A DNA stretch of 64,000 bases from Streptomyces xanthophaeus. GTDB taxonomy: Bacteria > Actinomycetota > Actinomycetes > Streptomycetales > Streptomycetaceae. The position numbers and the translations under genes are program-made. The stretch is taken from NCBI RefSeq assembly GCF_000725805.1, contig NZ_KL647135.1:124001-188000 (forward strand), given 5' to 3'. Numbering within the stretch: position 1 is the stretch's first letter; each line of letters begins with the position of its first letter. Shown here piece after piece: positions 17,178 to 25,792 of this stretch. The notes under the pieces are model-generated. The model worked only from the letters and a program-made list of their open reading frames with translations, was not told the origin of the DNA and made no database searches.

Positions 17178-18173
17178 CTAGAAGAGCACCCGGGCAAGCG
17201 CGGTACGCGCCGCCGTGACCCGCGGGTCGTCCGCCCCGATCACCTCGAACAGCTCGAGCAGCCGCAGCCGTACGGCGTCCCGGTCCTCACCGAACGTCAC
17301 GCGCACGGTGTCCACCAGGCGCCCGAAGGCGTCCTCCACGTGACCGCCGACCAGGTCGAGGTCGGCCGCGGCGATCTGGGCCGCGGGATCGCGCGGGTTC
17401 TCGGCGGCCGCGGTGCGCACGGCCTGCGGGTTCATGTCCTGCACACGGGTGAGCAGTTCGGCCTGGGCCAGGCCCAGCTTGGCCTCGGTGTTGGCCGGGT
17501 CGTCGGCCAGTACGTTCTTGTACGCCTGCACGGCGCCGCCCAGGTCGCCCGCGTCGAGCGCGACGACGGCCGCCTCCAGCAGCGCGTCGTACGGACCGGC
17601 CGGGACCTCGGCCGCGGCGGCCGGAGCGCCGCCTTCCGCGTCCGGGTCCACCTCGATGCCGATGATCCCGAAGCGCTCCTCGGCGACCTGCACCAGCTGG
17701 GCGAGGGTCTCGCGGATCTGCTGCTCGGGGGCCACCCCCTGGAAGAGGGGCAGTACCTGGCCCGCGACCACGGCGAACACGGCCGGGATGCCCTGGATGC
17801 CGAACTGCTGCATCAGCATCTGGTTGGCGTCGACGTCCACCTTCGCCAGGACGAGGCGGCCGTTCGCCTCGACGGTCAGCCGCTCCAGGAGCGGGCTGAG
17901 CTGCTTGCACGGCTCGCACCACTCGGCCCAGAAGTCGAGGACCACCGGGACCTCGGCGGAGAGCTGGAGCACATCGCGTTCAAAGCCGGCTTCGTCTACG
18001 TCGATGACCAGCGCGGAGGGCGCGACGCCCGTCGCGGACGGACCGTCGCCGTCCTGGCCGGCCTGCCGGGCCGATGCGGCACGGGCCTGCTCGGCCTTCG
18101 CCTTGGCCTCGCCGGCCGCCTTCACCGCGGCGAGGTCGACGACGCCGCTCATGGACATGTTTCTGGGCTGCAT
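17178..18173 (-). CDS. Thioredoxin-TPR fusion protein (CnoX/YbbN-like co-chaperedoxin)
   Basis: A 331-residue protein with an Ala/Lys-rich N-terminal leader (about 1-50). A thioredoxin domain (about 55-160) carries the active site WCEPC (Cys86, Cys89), and the C-terminal half has tetratricopeptide-like helices (ALDAGDLGGAVQAYKNVLADDPANTEAKLGLAQAEL and following). This is the YbbN/CnoX architecture, which links redox protection to chaperone transfer of clients; the function here is inferred from the family. GGGGGAGGA lies before the ATG. An inverted repeat at 18347-18369 lies upstream, between it and a divergent tetR gene. Confidence 0.92.
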   Translation of the reverse strand: MQPRNMSMSGVVDLAAVKAAGEAKAKAEQARAASARQAGQDGDGPSATGVAPSALVIDVDEAGFERDVLQLSAEVPVVLDFWAEWCEPCKQLSPLLERLTVEANGRLVLAKVDVDANQMLMQQFGIQGIPAVFAVVAGQVLPLFQGVAPEQQIRETLAQLVQVAEERFGIIGIEVDPDAEGGAPAAAAEVPAGPYDALLEAAVVALDAGDLGGAVQAYKNVLADDPANTEAKLGLAQAELLTRVQDMNPQAVRTAAAENPRDPAAQIAAADLDLVGGHVEDAFGRLVDTVRVTFGEDRDAVRLRLLELFEVIGADDPRVTAARTALARVLF

Positions 18174-18346
18174 GCGTACATCCTCCCCCGTGTGCGCGCG
18201 TCGACGAAAAAGATCGCGTGAATTAACGTGCCGAACCCGCCGTACTGCGGGTCGACGCGGGTGCTGCGGTCACAGAACTGCCGTCGTCCAACGATCGGCG
18301 CCGGGTCCCCACCTGGCGCCAGTAGCTCTTCGCGTGGTTGTCGCTC

Positions 18347-18369
18347 TTACGCTACGAGCCGTAGCGTAA
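18347..18369. promoter_or_regulatory. 23-bp TetR-type operator
   Basis: TTACGCTACG (18347-18356), a 3-bp spacer and CGTAGCGTAA (18360-18369) form a perfect inverted repeat. It lies in the divergent region between the thioredoxin-TPR gene and tetR, 88 bp before the tetR start, and is the natural candidate for binding by the neighbouring TetR protein. Confidence 0.7.
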
Positions 18370-18443
18370 CTCCTCGCGGCCCTGCGGCGCCCCGTGATCT
18401 GAACCACAGTGCGGACGGCCCCGGCGGTTCCCCTACCGACGGG

Positions 18444-18449
18444 TATGGT
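18444..18449 (+). promoter_or_regulatory. -10 box of leaderless tetR
   Basis: TATGGT ends 7 nt before the ATG at 18457, the spacing expected when transcription begins at the start codon. No ribosome site is present. Confidence 0.5.
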
Positions 18450-18456
18450 CTCGGCC

Positions 18457-19113
18457 ATGCGCAACCCCAGCCCCGGCACGAGCACCGCCGCCAGCTCCAC
18501 GACCGGCCGTACCGGACGCCCACGCAGCGCCGCCGCGGACGCCGCCATCCTCGCGGCGACCCGGGACGCGCTGGTCGAGCTGGGCTGGTCGAAGCTGACG
18601 ATGGGCGACGTCTCGGCGCGCGCGGGGGTCGCCAAGACCACCCTCTACCGGCGCTGGGCGGGCAAGAACGAGCTGGTCGTCGACGCGGTCGCGGAGCTCT
18701 TCGACGAGCTGGAACTGCCGGACCGCGGCTCCCTGGAGGGCGACATCGAGTACGTCGTCCTCCGGTTCGCGGAGCTGCTGCGGCGCCCGGAGGCCCGTAC
18801 GGCGCTGATGGCCGTGGTCGCCGAGTCCACCCGGGACGAGGCCCTGCGCGACCGCATCCGGTCGGCCATCGTGGACCGGCAGAAACGTCTCGTCGTACTG
18901 GGACGCGAACGGGCCCAGGCCCGGGGCGAACTTCCCCCGGAGGCGGACGACGCCCTCGCGGGCCACACCACGGACCTGATCTTCGACGTGATCGCCGGCA
19001 CCGTGGTGCACCGGGCCCTCGTCAGCTCCGAGCCGGTGGACGAATTCTGGGTCGCCACCTTCACGGCCCTGCTGATGCACGGCCTCCAGGGCCAGGGTCC
19101 GTCCCCGGCCTGA
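18457..19113 (+). CDS. TetR-family transcriptional regulator
   Basis: A 218-residue regulator. After a 25-residue Ser/Thr/Arg leader, the TetR HTH spans about residues 30-75 (AAILAATRDALVELGWSKLTMGDVSARAGVAKTTLYRRWAGKNELVVDAV). The C-terminal ligand-binding helical domain follows and ends near VDEFWVATFTALLMHGLQG. ATG 18457 is preferred over in-frame starts at 18409 and 18445 because a -10 element lies 7 nt upstream. The inverted repeat at 18347-18369 is a likely autoregulatory operator. Possible targets are itself, the divergent thioredoxin-TPR gene and perhaps icmA. The ligand is unknown. Confidence 0.9.
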   Translation: MRNPSPGTSTAASSTTGRTGRPRSAAADAAILAATRDALVELGWSKLTMGDVSARAGVAKTTLYRRWAGKNELVVDAVAELFDELELPDRGSLEGDIEYVVLRFAELLRRPEARTALMAVVAESTRDEALRDRIRSAIVDRQKRLVVLGRERAQARGELPPEADDALAGHTTDLIFDVIAGTVVHRALVSSEPVDEFWVATFTALLMHGLQGQGPSPA

Positions 19114-19149
19114 GCGCGGCACCCCCCTGCGGGCACGGGAACGGAAAAA

Positions 19150-19184
19150 GCCGGTCACCGCGCCCCGTGGGCGCCGTGACCGGC
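19150..19184. terminator. Bidirectional terminator between tetR and icmA
   Basis: GCCGGTCAC (19150-19158) and GCGCC (19160-19164) pair with 19170-19174 and 19176-19184, with one C-C mismatch. On the minus strand the hairpin is followed by TTTTTCC, so it is a good intrinsic terminator for icmA and also closes tetR. Confidence 0.85.
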
Positions 19185-19198
19185 CCGTCCCGCCGCGG

Positions 19199-20899
19199 TC
19201 AGAAGCCGGGCGGCTCCGTGTAGGTGCCCCACTCCTCGCGCAGGACGTTGCAGATCTCGCCGAGGGTGGCCTCGGCCCGGACCGCGTCCAGCATCGCCGG
19301 GATCATGTTCGACCCGTCGCGCGCCGCGGCCAGCATCTCGTCGAGCGCCGCCGTGACCCGGGCGTCGTCCCGCCGGCCCTTGCGCGCGGCCAGCTCCCGC
19401 ACCTGGACGGTCTCCACCTCGTGGCTGACCCGGAGGATCTCCAGGTCACCGGTGACCGACCCGTGGTGCACGTTGACACCGACGACCCGCTTGTCCCCCT
19501 TCTCCAGCGACCGCTGGTACTGGAAGGCCGACTCGGCGATCTCCCCGGTGAACCAGCCGTCCTCGATGCCGCGCAGGATGCCCGAGGTGATCGGCCCGAT
19601 CGGGTGCCGGCCGTCCGGGTGGGCGCGCAGTCCGCGCTCCTTGATCTGGTCGAAGATCTTCTCGGCGTCCGCCTCGATGCGGTCGGTGAGCTGCTCCACG
19701 TACCAGGAACCGCCCAGCGGGTCCGCCACGTTGGCGACGCCGGTCTCCTCCATGAGCACCTGCTGGGTGCGCAGGGCGATCTCGGCCGCCTGCTCGCTGG
19801 GCAGGGCCAGGGTCTCGTCGAGGGCGTTGGTGTGCAGGGAGTTCGTGCCGCCGAGGACGGCCGCGAGCGCCTCCACGGCGGTGCGCACGACGTTGTTGTA
19901 CGGCTGCTGCGCGGTCAGCGAGACCCCGGCGGTCTGGGTGTGGAAGCGCAGCCACATGGACTTCTCGCTCTGCGCCCCGTAGACCTCCTTCATCCAGCGC
20001 GCCCAGATGCGGCGGGCGGCGCGGAACTTGGCGATCTCCTCGAAGAAGTCGAGGTGCGCGTCGAAGAAGAAGGAGAGCCCGGGCGCGAAGTGGTCCACGT
20101 CCATGCCCCGCGAGAGCCCGAGCTCCACGTAGCCGAATCCGTCGGCCAGGGTGTAGGCGAGCTCCTGCGCGGCCGTGGCCCCGGCCTCGCGGATGTGGTA
20201 GCCGGAGACGGACAGCGGCTTGTAGGCGGGGATGCCCTTCGTGCAGTACTCCATGAGGTCGCCGATGAGGCGCAGGTGCGGCTCGGGCTCGAAGAGCCAC
20301 TCCTTCTGGGCGATGTACTCCTTGAAGATGTCCGTCTGGAGCGTGCCGTTCAGCACGGCGGGGTCGACGCCCTGCCGCTCGGCGGCCACGAGGTACATGC
20401 AGAAGGCCGGTACGGCGGGCCCGGAGATGGTCATCGAGGTGGTGACGTCGCCCAGCGGGATGTCCTTGAAGAGGACCTCCATGTCGGCGGCGGAGTCGAT
20501 GGCCACGCCGCAGTGCCCGACCTCGCCGAGGGAGCGGGGGTCGTCGGAGTCCCGGCCCATGAGCGTCGGCATGTCGAAGGCGACGGAGAGGCCGCCGCCG
20601 CCCGCGGCGAGGATCATCTTGTAGCGCTCGTTGGTCTGCTCGGCGTTGCCGAAGCCCGCGAACTGCCGGATGGTCCAGGTCCGCCCCCGGTAGCCGGTGG
20701 CGTGCAGGCCGCGGGTGTACGGGTACTCCCCCGGCCACCCGATGCGCTCGAAGCCCTCGTACGCGTCGCCGGGCCGGGGACCGTAGACCGGGTCCACCTC
20801 GTCGCCGGAGAGCGTGCTGAAGTCGGCCTCGCGCTTGCGGGCCTTGTCATACCGGGCCTGCCAGCGACGGCGGCCTTCCTCGATGCCGTGAGCGTCCAT
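19199..20899 (-). CDS. icmA: Isobutyryl-CoA mutase large subunit
   Basis: A 566-residue substrate-binding subunit of coenzyme-B12-dependent isobutyryl-CoA mutase, which interconverts isobutyryl-CoA and n-butyryl-CoA and links valine catabolism to butyryl/ethylmalonyl metabolism. Substrate specificity can be read: Phe80 (TIRQFAGFG) and Gln198 (EYIAQKE) are the IcmA residues, where methylmalonyl-CoA mutase has Tyr and Arg. Length equals known IcmA proteins. No B12-binding domain is present; that lies on the small subunit IcmB, which is not in this window. The promoter contains a 24-bp perfect palindrome and ends 6 nt before the ATG (leaderless). Confidence 0.95.
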   Translation of the reverse strand: MDAHGIEEGRRRWQARYDKARKREADFSTLSGDEVDPVYGPRPGDAYEGFERIGWPGEYPYTRGLHATGYRGRTWTIRQFAGFGNAEQTNERYKMILAAGGGGLSVAFDMPTLMGRDSDDPRSLGEVGHCGVAIDSAADMEVLFKDIPLGDVTTSMTISGPAVPAFCMYLVAAERQGVDPAVLNGTLQTDIFKEYIAQKEWLFEPEPHLRLIGDLMEYCTKGIPAYKPLSVSGYHIREAGATAAQELAYTLADGFGYVELGLSRGMDVDHFAPGLSFFFDAHLDFFEEIAKFRAARRIWARWMKEVYGAQSEKSMWLRFHTQTAGVSLTAQQPYNNVVRTAVEALAAVLGGTNSLHTNALDETLALPSEQAAEIALRTQQVLMEETGVANVADPLGGSWYVEQLTDRIEADAEKIFDQIKERGLRAHPDGRHPIGPITSGILRGIEDGWFTGEIAESAFQYQRSLEKGDKRVVGVNVHHGSVTGDLEILRVSHEVETVQVRELAARKGRRDDARVTAALDEMLAAARDGSNMIPAMLDAVRAEATLGEICNVLREEWGTYTEPPGF

Positions 20900-20905
20900 G
20901 AGTCG

Positions 20906-20935
20906 AATTTACTAGGACGTCCTAGTAAATGTCGA
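20906..20935 (-). promoter_or_regulatory. icmA promoter with 24-bp palindromic operator in the spacer
   Basis: Reading the minus strand: -35 TCGACA (20930-20935), 18-bp spacer, -10 TAAATT (20906-20911), then 6 nt to the ATG. The spacer and box edges form a perfect palindrome (20907-20930), each arm ATTTACTAGGAC. A bound dimer would cover the whole promoter, so this is almost certainly a repressor site. Confidence 0.85.
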
Positions 20936-20973
20936 TGGGCAACCCCGGGGAGTTGCCCCGGGGGTTTCGGAAC

Positions 20974-21303
20974 TCAGGCCTTCGCGGTGGCGAGACCGCC
21001 GCTGACCAGCGGCTCGATCTCGGCGCGCACCTGGCGCTCGACGAAGAAGGCGGCGAGCGGGATCGTGCCGGAGAGCATGATCCAGAGCATCTTGCCGAAG
21101 GACCACTTCGCCTTGGAGCTGAGGTCGAAGGCGAAGACCAGGTAGATCATGAAGAGCACGCCGTGGGCCTGGGACACCACGAAGGTCAGGTCGGCGCCCT
21201 TGTCGAAGCCGTACTTGAAAACCATGCAGGTGCAGAGCACCAGCAGCATGACGGCAGTGGCAAAGGCCATCACCCGGTAGCGGGTCAGCACGCTCTTCTT
21301 CAT
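20974..21303 (-). CDS. DUF3817 family membrane protein
   Basis: A 109-residue inner-membrane protein with three hydrophobic helices (MAFATAVMLLVLCTCMVF, VSQAHGVLFMIYLVFAFDL, MLWIMLSGTIPLAAFFV) and the HGVLF..YLVFAFDL..KAKW pattern of DUF3817. The start is MKKSVLTRY at 21303; the longer open frame upstream overlaps the MarR gene and is not used. It is the last gene of a run MFS exporter - MarR - DUF3817 on the minus strand. A related but distinct DUF3817 gene lies at 25789-26133. Function unknown. Confidence 0.85.
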   Translation of the reverse strand: MKKSVLTRYRVMAFATAVMLLVLCTCMVFKYGFDKGADLTFVVSQAHGVLFMIYLVFAFDLSSKAKWSFGKMLWIMLSGTIPLAAFFVERQVRAEIEPLVSGGLATAKA

Positions 21304-21371
21304 GCCACTGAGCCTAACCGTCCGTTTTGCGCGATCCCGCCGGGGGTCATCCGGCGGCGGCGTGACGGTGG

Positions 21372-21881
21372 TTACTTCTCCTCGAAGTCCGCGGCGGCCA
21401 CCCGCAGCGGGCGCAGCAGCGCGAAGATCTCCGCGCACTCCTCGGCGTCGTACGCGCCGAGGCCGAAGTCGATCCCCATCAGGTCCTCGGTGGCGGCCTC
21501 GACGACCTCGCGGCCCTTGTCCGTGATGGAGGCGAGGGTCCCGCGGCCGTCGTTCGGGTTCGGGCGCTTGTCGACGAACCCGGCGCGCACCAGGCGGTCC
21601 ACCGTGTTCGTGACCGAGGTCGGGTGGACCATCAGCCGCTCGCCGATCTTCGACATGGGCAGTTCGCCGGCCTTGGAGAAGGTGAGCAGCACCAGTGCCT
21701 CGTACCGGGCGAAGGTCAGACCGTAGGGCTTGACCACCGCGTCGACCTCGCCGAGCAGGATCTGGTGCGCGCGCATGATCGAGGTGATGGCGGCCATCGA
21801 GGGCACCGGTCCCCAGCGCTGCTGCCACAGTTCGTCGGCTCGGGCGATGGGGTCGAAGGGAAGGCTGAGCGGCTTGGGCAC
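21372..21881 (-). CDS. MarR-family transcriptional regulator
   Basis: A 169-residue winged-helix regulator. The MarR fold is seen in LLGEVDAVVKPYGLTFARYEALVLLTFSKAGELPMSKIGERLMVHPTSVTNTVDRLVRAGFVDKRPNPNDGRGTLASITDKGREVV, with the recognition helix at HPTSVTNTVDRL and the wing at NPNDGRGT. The start is GTG 21881, 21 bp after the MFS gene stop, so it is probably co-transcribed with that exporter and may control it. Confidence 0.92.
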   Translation of the reverse strand: MPKPLSLPFDPIARADELWQQRWGPVPSMAAITSIMRAHQILLGEVDAVVKPYGLTFARYEALVLLTFSKAGELPMSKIGERLMVHPTSVTNTVDRLVRAGFVDKRPNPNDGRGTLASITDKGREVVEAATEDLMGIDFGLGAYDAEECAEIFALLRPLRVAAADFEEK

Positions 21882-21902
21882 GCATCAGACCCTACCGGGC
21901 GG

Positions 21903-23171
21903 TCATTTGGCGGCCATACCCGTCTCACGCCTCGGCCCGCTGCCTCCCGGACCGGCCGCGCGCAGAGCGGCGAGGAGCAGCAGGACCACGGCCGTGCCGA
22001 GGACGCCGGAGCCGGTCACGACCACGTGGACCGGCAGGAACTCGGCGGCGAGACCGCCCAGGGCCATGCCGACGCCCTGGAGGGTCATCAGACCGGTGCT
22101 GAGCAGGGTCATCGCGCGGCCCCGCTCTCCGGCGGGGACGGCGTCCACCCACCACTGGTCGAGCCCCAGGGTGTGGGCCTGGGCCAGCCCGGCGAGCAGC
22201 AGCGCCGCGAGCACGCCCGGTACGCCCGGGCGGACCGCGTAGAGCAGGAGGGGAAGGAGGGCCACCGCTGCGAGCGGGGTCACGATCCGCGAACGCGTTC
22301 GGGCGGTGAGGGCGGAGCCCGCGAACACCTCGCCCGCGATGGTCGCGGCGGGCAGGGCGCACATCAGCAGGCCGAGGGTGGCGGTGCCCGCGCCGAGGTC
22401 GTGGGCGTACGGGGCGAGCAGCACCTCGGGCACCACGACGAAGACGGGCGGCAGCCAGAACAGCAGGGTCAGGGCGCGCAGCCGGGGCTCGCCCAGCACG
22501 GTGCGCAGGCCGGCGGACAGGGCGGGCGGACGCCCTGCGGAGGCGGTGCCCGCGCGGGCGGGGCGGGCGCGGGTGCCCAGACCCAGCAGCAGCGCCGAGC
22601 CGAGGAAGGCGGCGGCGGTCAGGGCGATCGCCCCGCGCGGTGCGAGGAAGGCCAGCAGCAGCCCGCCGAGGCCGAAGCCCACCAGCTGGGCGCTCTGCGC
22701 GACCATGCGCAGCAGTGAGCGGCCGAGGACGAAGGCGTCGCCCGTGCCGAGGAGGTCGCCGAGGGAGGCGTTGCGCGTGCCCTGGAACAGCGGAGCCACG
22801 AAGGCCAGCGCGCAGCGCAGTACGAGGAGCAGCGGGACGGGGGTGCCCGGCCAGGCCATCGCCGCCGCGCAGGCCGCGCAGAGGAGGTCGCATCCGACGA
22901 GCACCCGCCGGGCGGGGAAGCGGTCGGCGATCCCGGCGAGCAGCGTGCCGCCGAGGGCGTACGGGAGGAAGCCGAGGGCGAAGGTGAGGGCGCTCATCAG
23001 CGGTGAGCCGGTGGCCCGGTAGACGAGGACGGTGAGGGCGATCTCGGAGACGACGACGCCGAGCACGGAGATCAGGTGTGCGGCGAAGACGGTCCGGAAT
23101 TCGCGGACGCGGAAGACGGAGAGGTATCCGGCGGAGCCGGTGGGGACCTCGGCCCCGGTGACGTGCGACAT
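21903..23171 (-). CDS. MFS transporter, probable drug or metabolite exporter
   Basis: A 422-residue major facilitator protein with about 12 hydrophobic segments. The motif-A-like loop is GTLLAGIADRFPARRVLVG between TM2 and TM3, as in drug:H+ antiporters. ATG 23171 with GAAGGTG six bases upstream is preferred over GTG 23180. It is divergent from an ArsR-type regulator (start 23310), and a MarR gene follows 21 bp downstream, so two regulators flank the exporter. The substrate cannot be told from sequence. Confidence 0.9.
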   Translation of the reverse strand: MSHVTGAEVPTGSAGYLSVFRVREFRTVFAAHLISVLGVVVSEIALTVLVYRATGSPLMSALTFALGFLPYALGGTLLAGIADRFPARRVLVGCDLLCAACAAAMAWPGTPVPLLLVLRCALAFVAPLFQGTRNASLGDLLGTGDAFVLGRSLLRMVAQSAQLVGFGLGGLLLAFLAPRGAIALTAAAFLGSALLLGLGTRARPARAGTASAGRPPALSAGLRTVLGEPRLRALTLLFWLPPVFVVVPEVLLAPYAHDLGAGTATLGLLMCALPAATIAGEVFAGSALTARTRSRIVTPLAAVALLPLLLYAVRPGVPGVLAALLLAGLAQAHTLGLDQWWVDAVPAGERGRAMTLLSTGLMTLQGVGMALGGLAAEFLPVHVVVTGSGVLGTAVVLLLLAALRAAGPGGSGPRRETGMAAK

Positions 23172-23309
23172 GGCCGTCACCTTCGCCGGACGCGGGGCCC
23201 GGGTCGTAGAGATTCACCCCTGTACGAAACTTGAGGGGCGGGGCCCGACCACGACCGGCGCCACCCGGCGGCCGACCGCCTCTCCAGGAAGCAGGAAGGA
23301 GGAGCCTCG

Positions 23310-24302
23310 ATGGGGTTCCACTACCGCTTCGGTCCCGGCGATCTGCTGCGGTGCCGCTTCTCCCTCTCCCCGCGCTGGGAGACGCATGCAGCGGTGGGCG
23401 TCCTGCTGCGCCCGTCCCGGCAGACCTACCACCTGCCCTGGCTGAGCCGGGTCCGGGCGGCGGCCGAGGGGCTCGACCTGCGGCCGCTGTGGCTGTTGAT
23501 GCCGCGGGCGGGGCACCACCCGGACTTCCTCAGCCCGCCGCCCGTCGGTCCGTCCGTCACCGTCGAGGAGGAGCTGGCGCGGGTGCGTGCCACCGATCCG
23601 CAGACGGCCCTCGATGAGCTCCGGCGGTCGCTCGCGTGCACGCCGGGCGCCCTGGAGAGCGACATCGGGCGGCGGATGCTGGCGGATCCGGCGCGGGCGG
23701 TGCAGGAGCTCGCCGATCTGACCGAGGCGGCCTGGCGGGCCCTGATCGCCCCGCACTGGCCGCGGCTGCGCGCGCTGCTGGAGGCCGACATCCTCTTCCA
23801 TTCGCGGCGGCTCGCGGCGGGCGGCCTGGAGGCCCTGTTCGACGGGCTCCACCCGGACCTGCGCTGGGACACGGGCACGGACACCCTGACCGTCGAGCGC
23901 CCGGGCCACCACGAGCGCGAACTGGGCGGCCAGGGCCTGCTGCTGATGCCGAGCGCGTTCGTCTGGCCGGAGGTGATCGGCGGCTACGACCCGCCCTGGC
24001 AGCCGACCGTGGTCTATCCGGCCCGGGGCATCGGGGCCCTGTGGACGGCTTCGGCGGGACCCGCCCCGCAGGCGCTGGCCCGGCTGCTGGGGCCCGTCCG
24101 GGCCGACGTGCTGTGCGCCCTGACCGAACCGGCCTCGACCACGGCCCTGGCCGACCGCCTGGGGCTGGCGCCGTCCACGGTCTCGGCCCACCTGGGGGTC
24201 CTGCGTGCGGCGGGGCTGCTCGTCTCGACCCGCCACGGGCACCGGGTCCTCTACGAACGGACCCCGCTGGCCCTCGCCCTGGCCAGGGGCGACGACGTCT
24301 AG
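23310..24302 (+). CDS. ArsR-type winged-helix transcriptional regulator with DUF5937-like N-terminal domain
   Basis: A 330-residue regulator. The C-terminal ~80 residues are an ArsR-like winged helix (LARLLGPVRADVLCALTEPASTTALADRLGLAPSTVSAHLGVLRAAGLLVSTRHGHRVLYERT). The large N-terminal part (MGFHYRFGPGDLLRCRFSLSPRWE...) resembles the DUF5937 region found in Streptomyces regulators of this layout. No metal-binding cysteine cluster is visible. It is divergent from the MFS gene, 138 bp away, and probably controls it. Confidence 0.88.
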   Translation: MGFHYRFGPGDLLRCRFSLSPRWETHAAVGVLLRPSRQTYHLPWLSRVRAAAEGLDLRPLWLLMPRAGHHPDFLSPPPVGPSVTVEEELARVRATDPQTALDELRRSLACTPGALESDIGRRMLADPARAVQELADLTEAAWRALIAPHWPRLRALLEADILFHSRRLAAGGLEALFDGLHPDLRWDTGTDTLTVERPGHHERELGGQGLLLMPSAFVWPEVIGGYDPPWQPTVVYPARGIGALWTASAGPAPQALARLLGPVRADVLCALTEPASTTALADRLGLAPSTVSAHLGVLRAAGLLVSTRHGHRVLYERTPLALALARGDDV

Positions 24303-24419
24303 TGCGGCGGCCGGGCGGTGCCCGTCGGGCCCGGCGGGAGGTGTCGCAGGACGGGGCCGAGTGTCCGTTATGTCACGATATCCCGGTTCCTTGCCGCCCC
24401 TTCGTCCCGAGGAAGCCGG

Positions 24420-25478
24420 ATGCCAGGCCGACGCCGCCCCGCCGACACCGCCGCCCCCCTGCGCAGATCCCTCGCCGCCCTCGGACTCGCCCTGCTGCTC
24501 ACGGCGCTCACCGGCTGCGGCGACGACCGCCCGCAGGCCCCGCCCGTCCCCGCCCCGGCCCCGGGCGCCGGAGCGCGCACCGAACCGGGCGGGGAGTCCC
24601 CGTTCTGGGTCGACCCGCACGGCGAGGCCGCCCGGCAGGTGGCCGCCTGGGAGGCACAGGGCCGCTACGACGACGCCCAGGTGCTGCGCCGGATCGCGGA
24701 GCGGCCGCTGGCCCTGTGGGCGCCGGTGCGCGACCCCGGGCCCCGGATCCGCCGGGCCGCGGCGGACGCCCGGACGGCCGGGCGGACGCTGGTGCTCGCC
24801 CTGCACAACATCCCGGGCCGCGACTGCGGGCAGCGCCCGGCCGGGGGCGCACGCGACGCGGGGGCCTACCGCAGCTGGATCGGAACGCTCGCCGACGCCC
24901 TCGGCGACACCCGGGCCCTGGTGGTCCTGGAGCCCGGGGCCCTGGTCCACGCGGTCGACGGCTGCACCGGGCCCGAACAGCGGGCCGAGCGCTACCGGCT
25001 GCTCTCGGAGGCGGTCGGCCGGCTGAAGCGGAGCCGCCACACCAAGGTCTACCTGGACGCGGGCGGCCCGGACCGGGTCCCGGACCCGAAGGCCCTCGCC
25101 GAACCCCTGAAGAGGGCCGGGCTCGCCCGCGCGGACGGCTTCGCGCTGAACGTCTCCGGTTTCCAGACGGACGCGGCGGCCCGGGAGTACGGCGCCGCGC
25201 TCTCCCGGGCCACCGGCGGCGCGCACTTCGTCATCGACACCGGCCGCAACGGCGAAGGCCCGCTCCCCGGCGAGGGGAAGCAGGCCTCGTGCAATCCGCC
25301 GGGCCGCTCCCTGGGAGCGGCGCCGACCACCGTCACGGGCGACCCGCTCGTGGACGCGCACCTGTGGATCAAGCGGCCCGGACTGTCCGACGGCCCCTGC
25401 CGCGGCGGCCCGGCATCCGGCCAGTGGTGGCCGGAATACGCCCTCGGCCTGGCCCGCCGCTCCAAGGAGCAGCTCTAG
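24420..25478 (+). CDS. GH6-fold lipoprotein lacking the catalytic proton donor
   Basis: A 352-residue protein with a lipoprotein signal (LALLLTALTGCGDD, acylated Cys in LTGC). The glycoside hydrolase family 6 fold is clear from NIPGRDCG (Asp135), GFALNVSGF, VIDTGRNGEGP, CNPPGR and LVDAHLWIKRPGLSDGPC. The second GH6 signature, normally EPD with Asp as proton donor, reads LVVLEPGALV here: Gly173 replaces the Asp. The H-x-x-W of the loop after YLDAG is also absent. It may bind glucan or have lost activity. ATG 24420 has GAGGAA upstream. Confidence 0.85.
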   Translation: MPGRRRPADTAAPLRRSLAALGLALLLTALTGCGDDRPQAPPVPAPAPGAGARTEPGGESPFWVDPHGEAARQVAAWEAQGRYDDAQVLRRIAERPLALWAPVRDPGPRIRRAAADARTAGRTLVLALHNIPGRDCGQRPAGGARDAGAYRSWIGTLADALGDTRALVVLEPGALVHAVDGCTGPEQRAERYRLLSEAVGRLKRSRHTKVYLDAGGPDRVPDPKALAEPLKRAGLARADGFALNVSGFQTDAAAREYGAALSRATGGAHFVIDTGRNGEGPLPGEGKQASCNPPGRSLGAAPTTVTGDPLVDAHLWIKRPGLSDGPCRGGPASGQWWPEYALGLARRSKEQL

Positions 25479-25486
25479 GAGACGGC

Positions 25487-25792
25487 CTAGGAGGCCGGAC
25501 CCTGGGCGAGGTGGCGTTCCACCGTCTCGATCTTCGAGGTCATGCCGTCGCTGACACCGGGACGGATGTCGGCCTTGAGGATGAAGGAGACGCGGGGCGC
25601 CCGCTCCTCGACGGCGGCGACGGCGCGCCTGACCACGTCCATCACCTCGTCCCACTCGCCCTCGACGGTGGTGAACATGGCGTCGGTGCGGTTGGGCAGC
25701 CCCGACTCGCGCACGACGCGGACCGCGTCGGCCACGTACTCGCCGACCTCTTCACCGACCCCCAGCGGGGTCACCGAGAACGCGATGATCAC
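25487..25792 (-). CDS. MTH1187-family thiamine-binding protein (DUF77-like)
   Basis: A 101-residue protein starting [20 protein letters not shown] with the ferredoxin-like pattern of the MTH1187/YkoF family, members of which bind thiamine or its precursors; the ligand here is inferred from the family. The GTG start overlaps the stop of the upstream DUF3817 gene (GTGA), so translation is coupled. The longer open frame to 25927 lies inside the DUF3817 gene and is a shadow. Confidence 0.85.
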   Translation of the reverse strand: MIIAFSVTPLGVGEEVGEYVADAVRVVRESGLPNRTDAMFTTVEGEWDEVMDVVRRAVAAVEERAPRVSFILKADIRPGVSDGMTSKIETVERHLAQGPAS

